Source: Streptomyces meridianus
GTDB lineage: Bacteria > Actinomycetota > Actinomycetes > Streptomycetales > Streptomycetaceae
Length of the DNA: 64,000 nt
NCBI RefSeq assembly: GCF_023703325.1
Contig: NZ_JAMQGM010000001.1
Span: 62,001 to 126,000 of the forward strand
Direction of reading: 5' to 3'
The notes below the pieces were generated by a model. It saw only the letters and a program-made list of their open reading frames with translations. It did no database searches and was not told the DNA's origin. The first letter of the stretch is position 1. The number at the start of each line of letters is the position of its first letter. The translations under genes and the position numbers were made by a program. Shown piece by piece: positions 36,176-45,007 of this stretch.

Positions 36176-36601
36176 ATGCTGACCATCACCCAGGAGCTGC
36201 ACGACCGGATCGTCGCGCACGCCCGCGCCGACCACCCCGACGAGGCCTGCGGCGTCATCGCGGGGCCCGCCGGCACCGACCGCCCCGAGCGGTTCGTGCC
36301 GATGCTCAACGCCGCCCGCTCGCCGACGTTCTACGAGTTCGACTCCACCGACCTGCTGAAGCTCTACCGGGAGATGGACGACCGGGACGAGGAGCCGGTC
36401 GTGATCTACCACTCGCACACCGCGACCGAGGCGTACCCCTCCCGCACGGACGTCACGTACGCCAACGAGCCCGGCGCGCACTACGTCCTCGTCTCCACCG
36501 CCGAGTGCGGCCCCGACGAGGGGCCCGGGCAGTTCCGCTCCTTCCGCATCGTGGCCGGCGAGATCACCGAGGAGAAGGTCGAGATCGTCAGCGCCTACTG
36601 A
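36176..36601 (+). CDS. JAMM/M67 metallopeptidase, Mec+-like
   Basis: A 141-residue JAB1/MPN/Mov34 zinc peptidase. The JAMM motif is complete: Glu23 (DEACG), His79-x-His81 (YHSHT), Ser89 and Asp92 (PSRTD). With the following cysO-like and cysM genes it matches the mycobacterial mec-cysO-cysM locus, where Mec+ releases cysteine from the CysO-Cys adduct. I prefer ATG 36176 (MLTITQ) over ATG 36164. TATGCT at 36163-36168 is spaced as a -10 for transcription starting at the ATG, and no Shine-Dalgarno is visible, so it may be leaderless. Confidence 0.88.
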   Translation: MLTITQELHDRIVAHARADHPDEACGVIAGPAGTDRPERFVPMLNAARSPTFYEFDSTDLLKLYREMDDRDEEPVVIYHSHTATEAYPSRTDVTYANEPGAHYVLVSTAECGPDEGPGQFRSFRIVAGEITEEKVEIVSAY

Positions 36602-36687
36602 GACCCGCCGGCGCCCCCGTCCCACAACTTGTCCGCATGCTGGGACGGAATCCCGGGGCGCGGACAGGGAATCGATACGATGACCCC

Positions 36688-36789
36688 ATGGTTGACCACG
36701 ACGTGAGCGAGACGACGCCGGGCATGCTGCTCGTGGCGCGGCTGCACGTCGATCTGTGCCGCCTCGCCAGCGCCATGTGTCCGAACTGA
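36688..36789 (+). CDS. cysteine-containing leader peptide upstream of cysO-cysM
   Basis: A 33-residue ORF ending in MLLVARLHVDLCRLASAMCPN. The RLHVDL-C-RLASA-x-C pattern matches the actinobacterial putative leader peptides found before sulfur-metabolism genes. Two Cys codons (residues 22 and 31) allow cysteine-responsive attenuation. TACGAT (36676-36681) is placed as a -10 for transcription starting at the ATG and there is no ribosome site, so the message is probably leaderless. A GC-rich hairpin candidate (36879-36914) lies between it and the cysO ribosome site. Confidence 0.72.
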   Translation: MVDHDVSETTPGMLLVARLHVDLCRLASAMCPN

Positions 36790-36878
36790 CCGACCCGCCC
36801 GTCACCGGGTGCGCGTCCGCATCTGGCGCGTCGCCGCGAGCCGCGAGGCCCGGTGCGCCACCACACTCCCGACCCGCT

Positions 36879-36914
36879 GTCGGCGGCGGGGCGCCCTGCG
36901 CCCACCGCCCCGAC
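36879..36914 (+). promoter_or_regulatory. candidate attenuator hairpin before cysO
   Basis: GTCGGCGGCGGGGCG can pair imperfectly with CGCCCACCGCCCCGAC around CCCTG. It ends 16 bp before the AGGAGA ribosome site of the CysO-like gene and begins 90 nt after the leader stop. Folding competition with leader translation is inferred. Confidence 0.4.
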
Positions 36915-36946
36915 GCCCCACACACCACCCGACAGGAGACCGCACG

Positions 36947-38202
<1,256 letters not shown>

Positions 38203-38224
38203 CCGCCCCCGGAAACCCCAGCAC

Positions 38225-38245
38225 GCGGCCCCGGACCGGGGCCGC
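38225..38245. terminator. intrinsic terminator after cysM
   Basis: GCGGCCCCGG-A-CCGGGGCCGC is a self-complementary 21-mer that folds with eight to nine stem pairs, 22 bp after the cysM stop. Confidence 0.65.
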
Positions 38246-38446
38246 GGGGGACCGCGGATCTGCACCGCCACCGAGGACCGCGGATCCCCACCCGTACCGG
38301 TGATCCCTTGGGTGAGTTCCCCCACACCAACAGCGACTGGAGGAGCGACCGGCGGTCTCGCGCCTTACGCTCGACGGACCGTAATCCGGCCGCCACAGCG
38401 CACTGACCGTGGCCGGGTAACTCCAGTCCACGGAGGTTTCTGTTTC

Positions 38447-39199
38447 ATGAAACTCACCGTCGTCGGCTGCTCGGGGTCGTTTCCGTCCGCGGACTCGGCA
38501 TGCTCGAGCTACCTCGTCGAAGCCGACGGCTTCCGGCTGCTTCTCGACATGGGCAACGGCGCCCTCGGCGAGCTGCAGCGCCACATCGGTCTCTACGACC
38601 TCGACGCCATCATCCTGAGCCACCTCCACGCGGACCACTGCATCGACATGTGCGGGTACTTCGTCGCCCGCTACTACCGCTTCGAGGGCGGCCGGGCCGC
38701 CGCCATCCCGGTCCACGGCCCGGAGGGAACCGAGCAACGGCTGACGACGGCCTACGCGGACACGCCCTCCGAGCACTCCATGAGCGAGGTCTTCGACTTC
38801 CGCACCCTGAAGCCCGGCAGCTTCGAGATCGGCCCCTTCTCGGTGGTCACCGACCGCGTGGTCCACCCCGTCGAGGCATACGGCTTCCGCATCGAGCACG
38901 GCGGACGCACGTTCGTCTACTCCGGTGACTCCGGTGTCTGCGACGAGCTGGCCGGCCTCGCGACCGGGGCAGACCTGTTCCTGTGCGAGGCGTCGTTCAT
39001 CCACGGCAGGGAGGACGTCCCCGGCGTCCACCTCAACGGCCGGGAGGCCGGAGAGCAGGCACGCCGGGCCGGGGCGAAACGCCTCGTGCTGACCCACGTT
39101 CCGCCGTGGACCGACCCGGAGGCGAACCTGCGGGACGCGCGCGAGGTCTTCGACGGGCCGGTCGAACTCGCCCGCCCGCGCGCCGTGTACGAGATCTGA
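38447..39199 (+). CDS. MBL-fold metallo-hydrolase (RNase Z-like)
   Basis: A 250-residue metallo-beta-lactamase-fold protein. The metal-binding motif SHLHADHCID (HxHxDH) is intact, with a later VTDRVVHPVEAYGFRI and YSGDSGVCD (metal-bridging Asp) and a C-terminal LTHVPPW His. This arrangement fits the RNase Z/arylsulfatase-like branch, but the exosite of true tRNase Z is not evident. It is commonly found near cysM, rph and rdgB in actinobacteria. GGAGG lies ten bases before the ATG. Confidence 0.88.
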   Translation: MKLTVVGCSGSFPSADSACSSYLVEADGFRLLLDMGNGALGELQRHIGLYDLDAIILSHLHADHCIDMCGYFVARYYRFEGGRAAAIPVHGPEGTEQRLTTAYADTPSEHSMSEVFDFRTLKPGSFEIGPFSVVTDRVVHPVEAYGFRIEHGGRTFVYSGDSGVCDELAGLATGADLFLCEASFIHGREDVPGVHLNGREAGEQARRAGAKRLVLTHVPPWTDPEANLRDAREVFDGPVELARPRAVYEI

Positions 39200-39205
39200 C
39201 CGCAC

Positions 39206-39991
39206 TCACCGTCCGCGCCTGTCGGGCAGGTCGTGCCTGCCCGACAGGAACTCCTGGACCCTGATCTTCGCGGTGATCACCGGGGTCCGCCACTTCTCCT
39301 CGCGCCGCGTCGCCCGGGCCAGCCGCTTGGGGCGGTTCCCGTACCGCCAACGCGCCCAGGGCGCGTTCGGACGGCTCAGCCGGATCGCCCCGACCAGCAG
39401 CAGCGGCAGCACGAACAGCCCCACCAGGCCCGTCCACACCTTGCCCTTGAGCAGGGTCACCAGCGCCAGGCCGAGTTCCACCACCGCGTACGCCACCAGC
39501 AGCAGCGCATTGCCGACCGTCGGATCCCTGCTGTAGTCCGACCAGTCGATCACCCCGATGGGCCGGAACCCCAGGAGCAGCAGCCCGACCAGCGCGACGG
39601 CCACGAACACCGCGTCCACGGAAGTGCGCCCCGCTTCCTCCCAGTAGACGTCCCGCAGGTGAAGGATCAGCGCGAACTCGTCCAGCACGAGCGCCGCCCC
39701 CACCCCGAAGATCCCGGCAAGAGTGGCCTCGGCCTCGACCGACGGCTCCCGCACGGCGATCAGCCAGACGCCGCTGACCAGCATGAACACCATGCCGAAC
39801 ACCATGTGGTGGATGTGCAGTCCGCCCGGCTTCACATTGCCCGGCCACCAGCGCACCTGGGCCCGGATCATCCGCACGCTGAAACGGATGACGGCGAACG
39901 CGAAGATGAACGAACAGAGGAAGACGAACAGCGGGAGCCTGCCGGGCAGCATGATCTTGCGGTCGAACCAGCTCAGCGCCAACGTGGTCAC
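39206..39991 (-). CDS. conserved multi-pass membrane protein
   Basis: A 261-residue membrane protein with about six hydrophobic helices (LPLFVFLCSFIFAFAVIRFSV; MVFGMVFMLVSGVWLI; VDAVFVAVALVGLLLLGF). A LHIHHM cluster at the start of the second helix and LILHLRDVYWEEAGRTSVD in a loop could bind metal or lipid. The C-terminal tail is basic. The GTG at 39991 has GAGG upstream and is where membrane-like sequence begins. No function assigned. It converges with the MBL gene with only 6 bp between stop codons. Confidence 0.75.
   Translation of the reverse strand: MTTLALSWFDRKIMLPGRLPLFVFLCSFIFAFAVIRFSVRMIRAQVRWWPGNVKPGGLHIHHMVFGMVFMLVSGVWLIAVREPSVEAEATLAGIFGVGAALVLDEFALILHLRDVYWEEAGRTSVDAVFVAVALVGLLLLGFRPIGVIDWSDYSRDPTVGNALLLVAYAVVELGLALVTLLKGKVWTGLVGLFVLPLLLVGAIRLSRPNAPWARWRYGNRPKRLARATRREEKWRTPVITAKIRVQEFLSGRHDLPDRRGR
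39218..39248. terminator. perfect hairpin inside the 3' end of a coding sequence
   Basis: CCTGTCGGGCAGG-TCGTG-CCTGCCCGACAGG, a 13-bp perfect stem, lies 18 bp after the MBL stop but within the last codons of the convergent membrane-protein gene. It could terminate MBL transcription. Confidence 0.6.
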
Positions 39992-40125
39992 GGGCGTCCC
40001 GCCTCTCCTCGCCGAAACGCTACGAAGAGCCCCGTGGCGCCGCCAGCCGACACGGGAACCGGCGGCACGGCGCGGCCCCACGGCCGGGTGACGCCGGAAG
40101 GGCCACGACCGTCGGCTCCGAACGC

Positions 40126-40174
40126 CGCAGCCCCCGGCCCCGGCGTTCGGTGACGTCCCGGGGCGGGGGCTGCG
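40126..40174. terminator. intrinsic terminator after nagE2
   Basis: CGCAGCCCCCGGCCCCGG pairs with CCGGGGCGGGGGCTGCG with one bulged G around a 13-nt loop, ending 11 bp beyond the nagE2 stop codon (minus strand). Confidence 0.7.
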
Positions 40175-40184
40175 ACGGCGCGGT

Positions 40185-41489
40185 CTACGCCTTGGTGGCG
40201 TCCTCGACCTCCTCCTCCGGCTCGCGGCCCGGCGTGGCCAGGTCGAACTTCGTGATCGCGAAACGGAAGACGGTGTAGTAGACGACGGCGAAGACCAGTC
40301 CGATCGGGATGATCAGCCACGGCTTGGTGGCCAGGTTCCAGTTCAGGACGTAGTCGATCGCCCCGGCGGAGAACGTGAATCCGGCGTGTACGCCGAGCGC
40401 CCACGTCAGAGCCATCGAGATCGCCGTCAGGACCGCGTGGATCGCGTACAGCAACGGGGCGATGAACAGGAACGAGAACTCGATCGGCTCGGTGACACCA
40501 GTGACGAACGAGGTCAGGGCCAGCGAGACCATCATGCCGAGCACGGCCTTGCGGCGCTCGGGCCGGGCACTGTGCGCGATGGCCAGCGCGGCGGCCGGAA
40601 GACCGAACATCATGATCGGGAAGAAGCCCGACATGTACTGGCCGGCACTCGGGTCGCCCGCGAAGAACCGGTTCAGGTCGCCGTGCACGACCTGGCCCGC
40701 GGCGTTGGTGAAGTCACCCAGCTGGAACCACGAGACGGTGTTCACGAACTGGTGCATGCCGATCGGGATCAGCGCCCGGTTGATCAGACCGAACAGTCCG
40801 GCACCGGCCGAACCCAGACCCGTCATCCAGGTGCCGAACGCGGTGATGGCCTCCCCGAGCGGCTCCCAGCCCAGGACGACGAGCACGCCCATCGCGGTGC
40901 CGACGAACGCCATGACGATCGGCACCAGCCGGCGGCCGTTGAAGAAGCCCAGCCAGTCCACGAGCCGCGTCCGGTGGAAGCGCTGCCACAGCACCGCAGT
41001 CAGCAGACCCATCACGATGCCGCCCAGCACGCCCGGGTTCTGGTAGGCCGCGGGGGTGACCTCGGTGCCCTTCTGCCAGGCCCCGCTCAGAAAGCTGGTC
41101 TGGACGAAGGTCGCGCCCTCCGGCCCGGGAACCGGGAACTGGTGGATCACCGAGTAGTAGACGAGGAACCCGGCGACGGCCGCCAGCGCCGTCGAACCGT
41201 CCGCCTTCTTCGCGAAGCCGATCGCGACACCGATGCAGAACAGCAGCGGCAGCGCCAGGGACGAATCCAGCAGGGCGCTCCCGGCACCCGCGAAGACCTT
41301 CGCCACGTTGGCCCAGCCGAGACCCTCGTCGCCGAAGACGTCCGGCTGCCCGAGGCGGAGCAGGATGCCTGCGGCGGGCAGAACGGCGATCGGCAACTGC
41401 AGGCTGCGGCCGACCTTCTGCAGGCCCTGGAAGAGGCCGGCGCCGCGCTTCTTGGCGGGCGCCGCTTCGCTCGCGGTGGTCGTACTCAT
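40185..41489 (-). CDS. nagE2: PTS N-acetylglucosamine transporter subunit IIC
   Basis: A 434-residue EIIC membrane permease of the glucose/GlcNAc PTS. Key segments are GRSLQLPIAVLPAAGILLRLG, the conserved GITEPIEF-like VTGVTEPIEFSFLFIAPLLY, and NRALIPIGMHQFVN. It imports and phosphorylates GlcNAc using the separate EIIB, NagF, encoded divergently at 41804. In S. coelicolor NagE2 is the main GlcNAc importer, and GlcNAc signals development and antibiotic control through DasR. The companion nagE1 gene is not in this window. A dre-like site is upstream (41563-41578). Confidence 0.92.
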   Translation of the reverse strand: MSTTTASEAAPAKKRGAGLFQGLQKVGRSLQLPIAVLPAAGILLRLGQPDVFGDEGLGWANVAKVFAGAGSALLDSSLALPLLFCIGVAIGFAKKADGSTALAAVAGFLVYYSVIHQFPVPGPEGATFVQTSFLSGAWQKGTEVTPAAYQNPGVLGGIVMGLLTAVLWQRFHRTRLVDWLGFFNGRRLVPIVMAFVGTAMGVLVVLGWEPLGEAITAFGTWMTGLGSAGAGLFGLINRALIPIGMHQFVNTVSWFQLGDFTNAAGQVVHGDLNRFFAGDPSAGQYMSGFFPIMMFGLPAAALAIAHSARPERRKAVLGMMVSLALTSFVTGVTEPIEFSFLFIAPLLYAIHAVLTAISMALTWALGVHAGFTFSAGAIDYVLNWNLATKPWLIIPIGLVFAVVYYTVFRFAITKFDLATPGREPEEEVEDATKA

Positions 41490-41562
41490 GGGGCTTCCTT
41501 CTGGATCGCGCGGGCCGGACGGACCGGGCGGGCGGGCGGCCCTCCCGTCGCGACCCGGGCCC

Positions 41563-41578
41563 ACAGGTATAGACCTCC
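41563..41578. promoter_or_regulatory. DasR-responsive element (dre) upstream of nagE2
   Basis: ACAGGTATAGACCTCC matches 12 of 16 positions of the dre consensus ACTGGTCTAGACCACT. It lies about 75 bp upstream of nagE2 in the 314-bp nagE2-nagF intergenic region, which otherwise holds no gene. Confidence 0.75.
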
Positions 41579-41803
41579 CGTTTCTAGCACGCGCCTGCCC
41601 GCGGCAGAACCCTCAGGAGCCGGTCCCCGGGCGTTCGGAGCGAACGCGGCCAAGTCGCTCGGCCCCGCTCGCACCGCCCCGGCCACCGGCAGGAAACCGG
41701 GCCACCGAATGGCGGACGCGCCCGGGAAGGCCGTTCCACCGTGCATTAGCGTGATGAATCCATCGGCGACGTACGCCGAACCGCCGAAAAGCAGGAGTGG
41801 GAC

Positions 41804-42037
41804 ATGGCCACCAAGGCTGAGAAGATCGTCGCCGGACTGGGCGGACTGGACAACATCGAGGAAGTCGAAGGCTGCATCACCCGGCTCCGCACCGAGGTCG
41901 TCGATCCCTCCCGCGTCGACGAGGCGGCCCTCAAGGCCGCCGGCGCCCACGGCGTCGTCAAGATGGGCAACGCCGTCCAGGTCGTCATCGGGACCGACGC
42001 CGACCCCGTCGCCGCCGACATCGAAGACATGATGTGA
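41804..42037 (+). CDS. nagF: PTS N-acetylglucosamine subunit IIB
   Basis: A 77-residue stand-alone EIIB domain. The phosphorylated cysteine is Cys24 in EGCITRLR, followed by VVKMGNAVQVVIGTDADPVA, the EIIB fold's C-terminal strand. NagF takes the phosphate from EIIA (Crr) and passes it to GlcNAc during import by NagE2. AGGAG lies upstream of the ATG. The divergent pairing with nagE2 permits common control by DasR. Confidence 0.93.
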   Translation: MATKAEKIVAGLGGLDNIEEVEGCITRLRTEVVDPSRVDEAALKAAGAHGVVKMGNAVQVVIGTDADPVAADIEDMM

Positions 42038-42139
42038 CCAACTCCCTTTCATAAAGCGGAAGTTGAACAACAGGGGCTGCCGGCCGCCGCCGGCCGGTGC
42101 GCGACGGGAACCCCCGCTGCCAGCCGATAGGCTCGTCCC

Positions 42140-42871
<732 letters not shown>

Positions 42872-42925
42872 CCCCGCGGGCTCGCCCCGGGCCCGTCCGG
42901 TCCTCGCTCCGCGGCCCGTTCCGCA

Positions 42926-42955
42926 GCCCCGTCCGTGCCGTCGTCCGGACGGGGC
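42926..42955. terminator. intrinsic terminator after rph
   Basis: GCCCCGTCCG-TGCCGTCGTC-CGGACGGGGC: a perfect 10-bp stem with a 10-nt loop, 55 bp after the rph stop. Confidence 0.6.
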
Positions 42956-42975
42956 CGCGAGATCTTCCGATTCCC

Positions 42976-43003
42976 GGAAACCGATCGGGGACTTTACGCG
43001 TTC
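42976..43003 (+). promoter_or_regulatory. possible ECF sigma promoter before the lipoprotein gene
   Basis: GGAAAC and CGTTC are separated by 17 bp, close to the ECF/SigE-type pattern GGAAC-N16/17-CGTC. It lies about 65 bp before the ATG at 43068. Cell-envelope control would suit a lipoprotein. Confidence 0.35.
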
Positions 43004-43067
43004 TTGAAGGTATGGGTTCGCGGGACTTCCGCGACCCCGCACCGAACCTCGGGGACAGGACCTCACC

Positions 43068-43457
43068 ATGCCCGTACGCCGCCGTTCCACCGGCATAGCC
43101 GCACTCGCCGCCGCTGCGCTGATCCTGCCCGCCGCCGTCGGCTGCAGCGCGATCAGCACCGCGCTGGACTGCGCCCGGACCGCCGCGACCATCGCCGACA
43201 ACGTCGACCAGCTCCAGCAGGCCGTCTCGGGTGCCCAGGAGAACCCGGCCGAGGCCCAGCAGGCGCTCGACCGGATCGACAAGAACCTCGACGAGCTCGG
43301 CGACAGCACGGGCGACGCCGACCTCAAGAAGGCGGTCGGCGACATGAACACCGGTGTGCAGAACGTCCGGGAGTCCCTCAGCAAGGGCGAGAACCCCGAC
43401 CTGACTCCCGTCGAGAACTCGGCCTCCGAGATCACCAACATCTGCACTCCGGGATAA
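43068..43457 (+). CDS. small helical lipoprotein
   Basis: A 129-residue predicted lipoprotein: basic N-terminus, hydrophobic stretch and lipobox AVGC (Cys26). The mature part is a predicted helical bundle with heptad-like spacing (IADNVDQLQQAVSGAQENPAEAQQAL; ELGDSTGDADLKKAVGDM) and two further Cys (Cys34 and one near the C-terminus) that could form a disulfide. The family is common in Streptomyces, with unknown function. It is 8 bp upstream of rdgB. Confidence 0.75.
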   Translation: MPVRRRSTGIAALAAAALILPAAVGCSAISTALDCARTAATIADNVDQLQQAVSGAQENPAEAQQALDRIDKNLDELGDSTGDADLKKAVGDMNTGVQNVRESLSKGENPDLTPVENSASEITNICTPG

Positions 43458-43465
43458 TCGAGGGC

Positions 43466-44068
43466 ATGCAGCGTCTGATCCTCGCCACCCGCAATGCCAA
43501 CAAGGTCACCGAACTCCGCGCCATCCTGGCGGGCGCCGGACTCGACGTGGAGCTCGTCGGAGCCGATGCGTATCCCGAAGTCCCGGACGTCAAGGAGACC
43601 GGCGTCACCTTCGCGGAGAACGCTCTGCTGAAGGCACACGCTTTGGCCAAGGCCACCGGCCTCCCTGCCGTGGCAGACGACTCGGGCCTCTGCGTGGACG
43701 TCCTGGGCGGGGCGCCGGGCATCTTCTCGGCCCGCTGGTCCGGTCGGCACGGGGACGACCGGGCGAACCTGGAACTCCTGCTCGCCCAGCTCGCCGACGT
43801 GGACGCACTCCACCGCGGCGCGCACTTCGCGTGCGCCGCCGCGCTGGCCCTGCCGGACGGTACGGAACGCGTGGTCGAGGGGCGCCTCATGGGGTCCCTG
43901 CGTCATGCGCCCGAGGGCGAGGGCGGGTTCGGCTACGACCCGATCCTCCAGCCGGAGGGGGAGACCCGCACCTGTGCCGAGCTGACGGCGGGCGAGAAGA
44001 ACGCGATCAGCCACCGCGGCAAGGCCTTCCGCGCCCTGGCGCCGATCGTCCGGGAGCTCCTGGGCTGA
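43466..44068 (+). CDS. rdgB: RdgB/HAM1 non-canonical purine NTP pyrophosphatase
   Basis: A 200-residue pyrophosphatase that removes dITP/XTP from the nucleotide pool. Diagnostic motifs: ATRNANKVTEL at the N-terminus, ADDSGLCVDVLGGAPGIFSARWSG (catalytic acidic residues) and EGGFGYDPIL; the C-terminal ISHRGKAFRAL binds the base. It starts at ATG 43466, eight bases after the lipoprotein stop, with GAGGGC just upstream. The in-frame extension upstream overlaps other genes and is not coding. Confidence 0.96.
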   Translation: MQRLILATRNANKVTELRAILAGAGLDVELVGADAYPEVPDVKETGVTFAENALLKAHALAKATGLPAVADDSGLCVDVLGGAPGIFSARWSGRHGDDRANLELLLAQLADVDALHRGAHFACAAALALPDGTERVVEGRLMGSLRHAPEGEGGFGYDPILQPEGETRTCAELTAGEKNAISHRGKAFRALAPIVRELLG

Positions 44069-44086
44069 GTTGGGCGGGACACTACC

Positions 44087-44115
44087 GGCGCGGAACCCTT
44101 GAGCGGTTCCGCGCC
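44087..44115. terminator. intrinsic terminator between rdgB and the tRNA gene
   Basis: GGCGCGGAACC-CTTGAGC-GGTTCCGCGCC, a perfect 11-bp stem with a 7-nt loop. It can end both rdgB (plus) and the convergent tRNA (minus). Confidence 0.8.
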
Positions 44116-44122
44116 GTGACCG

Positions 44123-44196
44123 TGGGACCGATCGGATTCGAACCGACACTGTACGGCACCTAAAGCCGTTGCCTCCTGCCGTTGGGCTACGGTCCC
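44123..44196 (-). tRNA. tRNA with anticodon UAG (formally Leu), short variable loop
   Basis: A complete 74-nt cloverleaf on the minus strand. The acceptor stem GGGACCG/CGGTCCC pairs perfectly, with A73. The D arm GCCC...AGGC has three pairs and a C-A mismatch. The anticodon stem ACGGC/GCCGT is perfect around loop TTTAGGT, giving anticodon UAG. The variable loop is ACAGT (5 nt), and the T arm is GTCGG-TTCGAAT-CCGAT. CCA is not encoded. UAG reads CUA/CUN leucine codons, yet bacterial tRNA-Leu normally has a long variable arm; here it is class I. Confidence 0.85.
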
Positions 44197-44247
44197 GCGG
44201 CCCACATTACTGCGTAAGTTCCCCCCGCCAGGCTCCACCCCTTGACT

Positions 44248-44907
44248 TCATTCCCGGTGCCGATCGCGCCCTGAAGGCGTGGAGCGGCGCTTGTTGCGTC
44301 CGCAGTACGTCTGGGTCGTCGCATGGCAGTTGGGGCACAACAGCCGGAGGTTGTCCAGGCGGTTGTCCAGCCAGTCCCCGTTGATGTGGTCGACCTCGAG
44401 GGTCATGGGACGTCCCATCCAGCAGGGACCTGTTCCGCACTCCGCGCAGACTTCCGGCACGCCGCATTCGGTCAGGGCGCGCCGCAGACGAATGCCGGGC
44501 GTGCGGCGGCTGGTCTCCGGCAGGTGCACCAGCACTTCGTGGGGTTCCCGCTTCCTGGCCGAGGGCGGCCTCACATACGGGCAGAAGTGAGTGGTGTCGA
44601 TCCCGTACGCCTTGATCTTCCGGCCGACATGGGCTTGCGTTCCTCCGGCTTGTCGAAGGCCGAGATACCGGAGCACACCCGCGACGCTCGTGGAAGCCGC
44701 CACCGCTTCCTCCAACAACTCCTTGCTGTAGACCATGTGGCGCTTCTCGAAATGGGAGGTGTCGATACCGAATTCGGTGAGTTTCCTGCGCAGGTAGGAC
44801 AGGCTCCCGGAGCGCGGGTCCCGGCCGAGCCGTCGGATCATGTCGCTCAGGCTGGTCGATCGGGCTGCCATTTCGCTGAGGAGCGGACGGGTGTACTTGG
44901 CCGCCAT
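44248..44907 (-). CDS. HNH endonuclease with duplicated N-terminal module
   Basis: A 219-residue HNH nuclease. The C-terminal HNH motif is intact: LEVDHINGDWLDNRLDNLRLLCPNCH, with CAECG upstream and CPNC supplying a zinc-binding Cys4 site. The N-terminal half contains two related modules of about 45 residues, each ending in YGIDT-THF or FGIDT-SHF and resembling helix-turn-helix DNA-binding repeats. It lies next to a tRNA gene, a classic landing place for mobile DNA, and may be a homing-type or phage-derived nuclease. No flanking direct repeats were found by eye. Confidence 0.82.
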   Translation of the reverse strand: MAAKYTRPLLSEMAARSTSLSDMIRRLGRDPRSGSLSYLRRKLTEFGIDTSHFEKRHMVYSKELLEEAVAASTSVAGVLRYLGLRQAGGTQAHVGRKIKAYGIDTTHFCPYVRPPSARKREPHEVLVHLPETSRRTPGIRLRRALTECGVPEVCAECGTGPCWMGRPMTLEVDHINGDWLDNRLDNLRLLCPNCHATTQTYCGRNKRRSTPSGRDRHRE

Positions 44908-45007
44908 GACGATTCCCCCGTTGTACGCGTTCGGTCGTGCGTCGCACGCTCGAACTCATCAACGAGGGAATCGACGGACGGTCACGCCGGGCGTCGTGGC
45001 GGCGCTG

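Noticed and set aside
36647..36672. GGAAT as a SigR promoter before the cysteine leader
   Set aside because: No GTT occurs at the required 18-19 bp spacing, so the SigR pattern GGAAT-N18-GTT is not met.
38249..38287. Repeated GACCGCGGATC after cysM as a mobile-element repeat
   Set aside because: Only two short copies a few tens of bases apart, next to a terminator, with no element between them; likely chance in GC-rich DNA.
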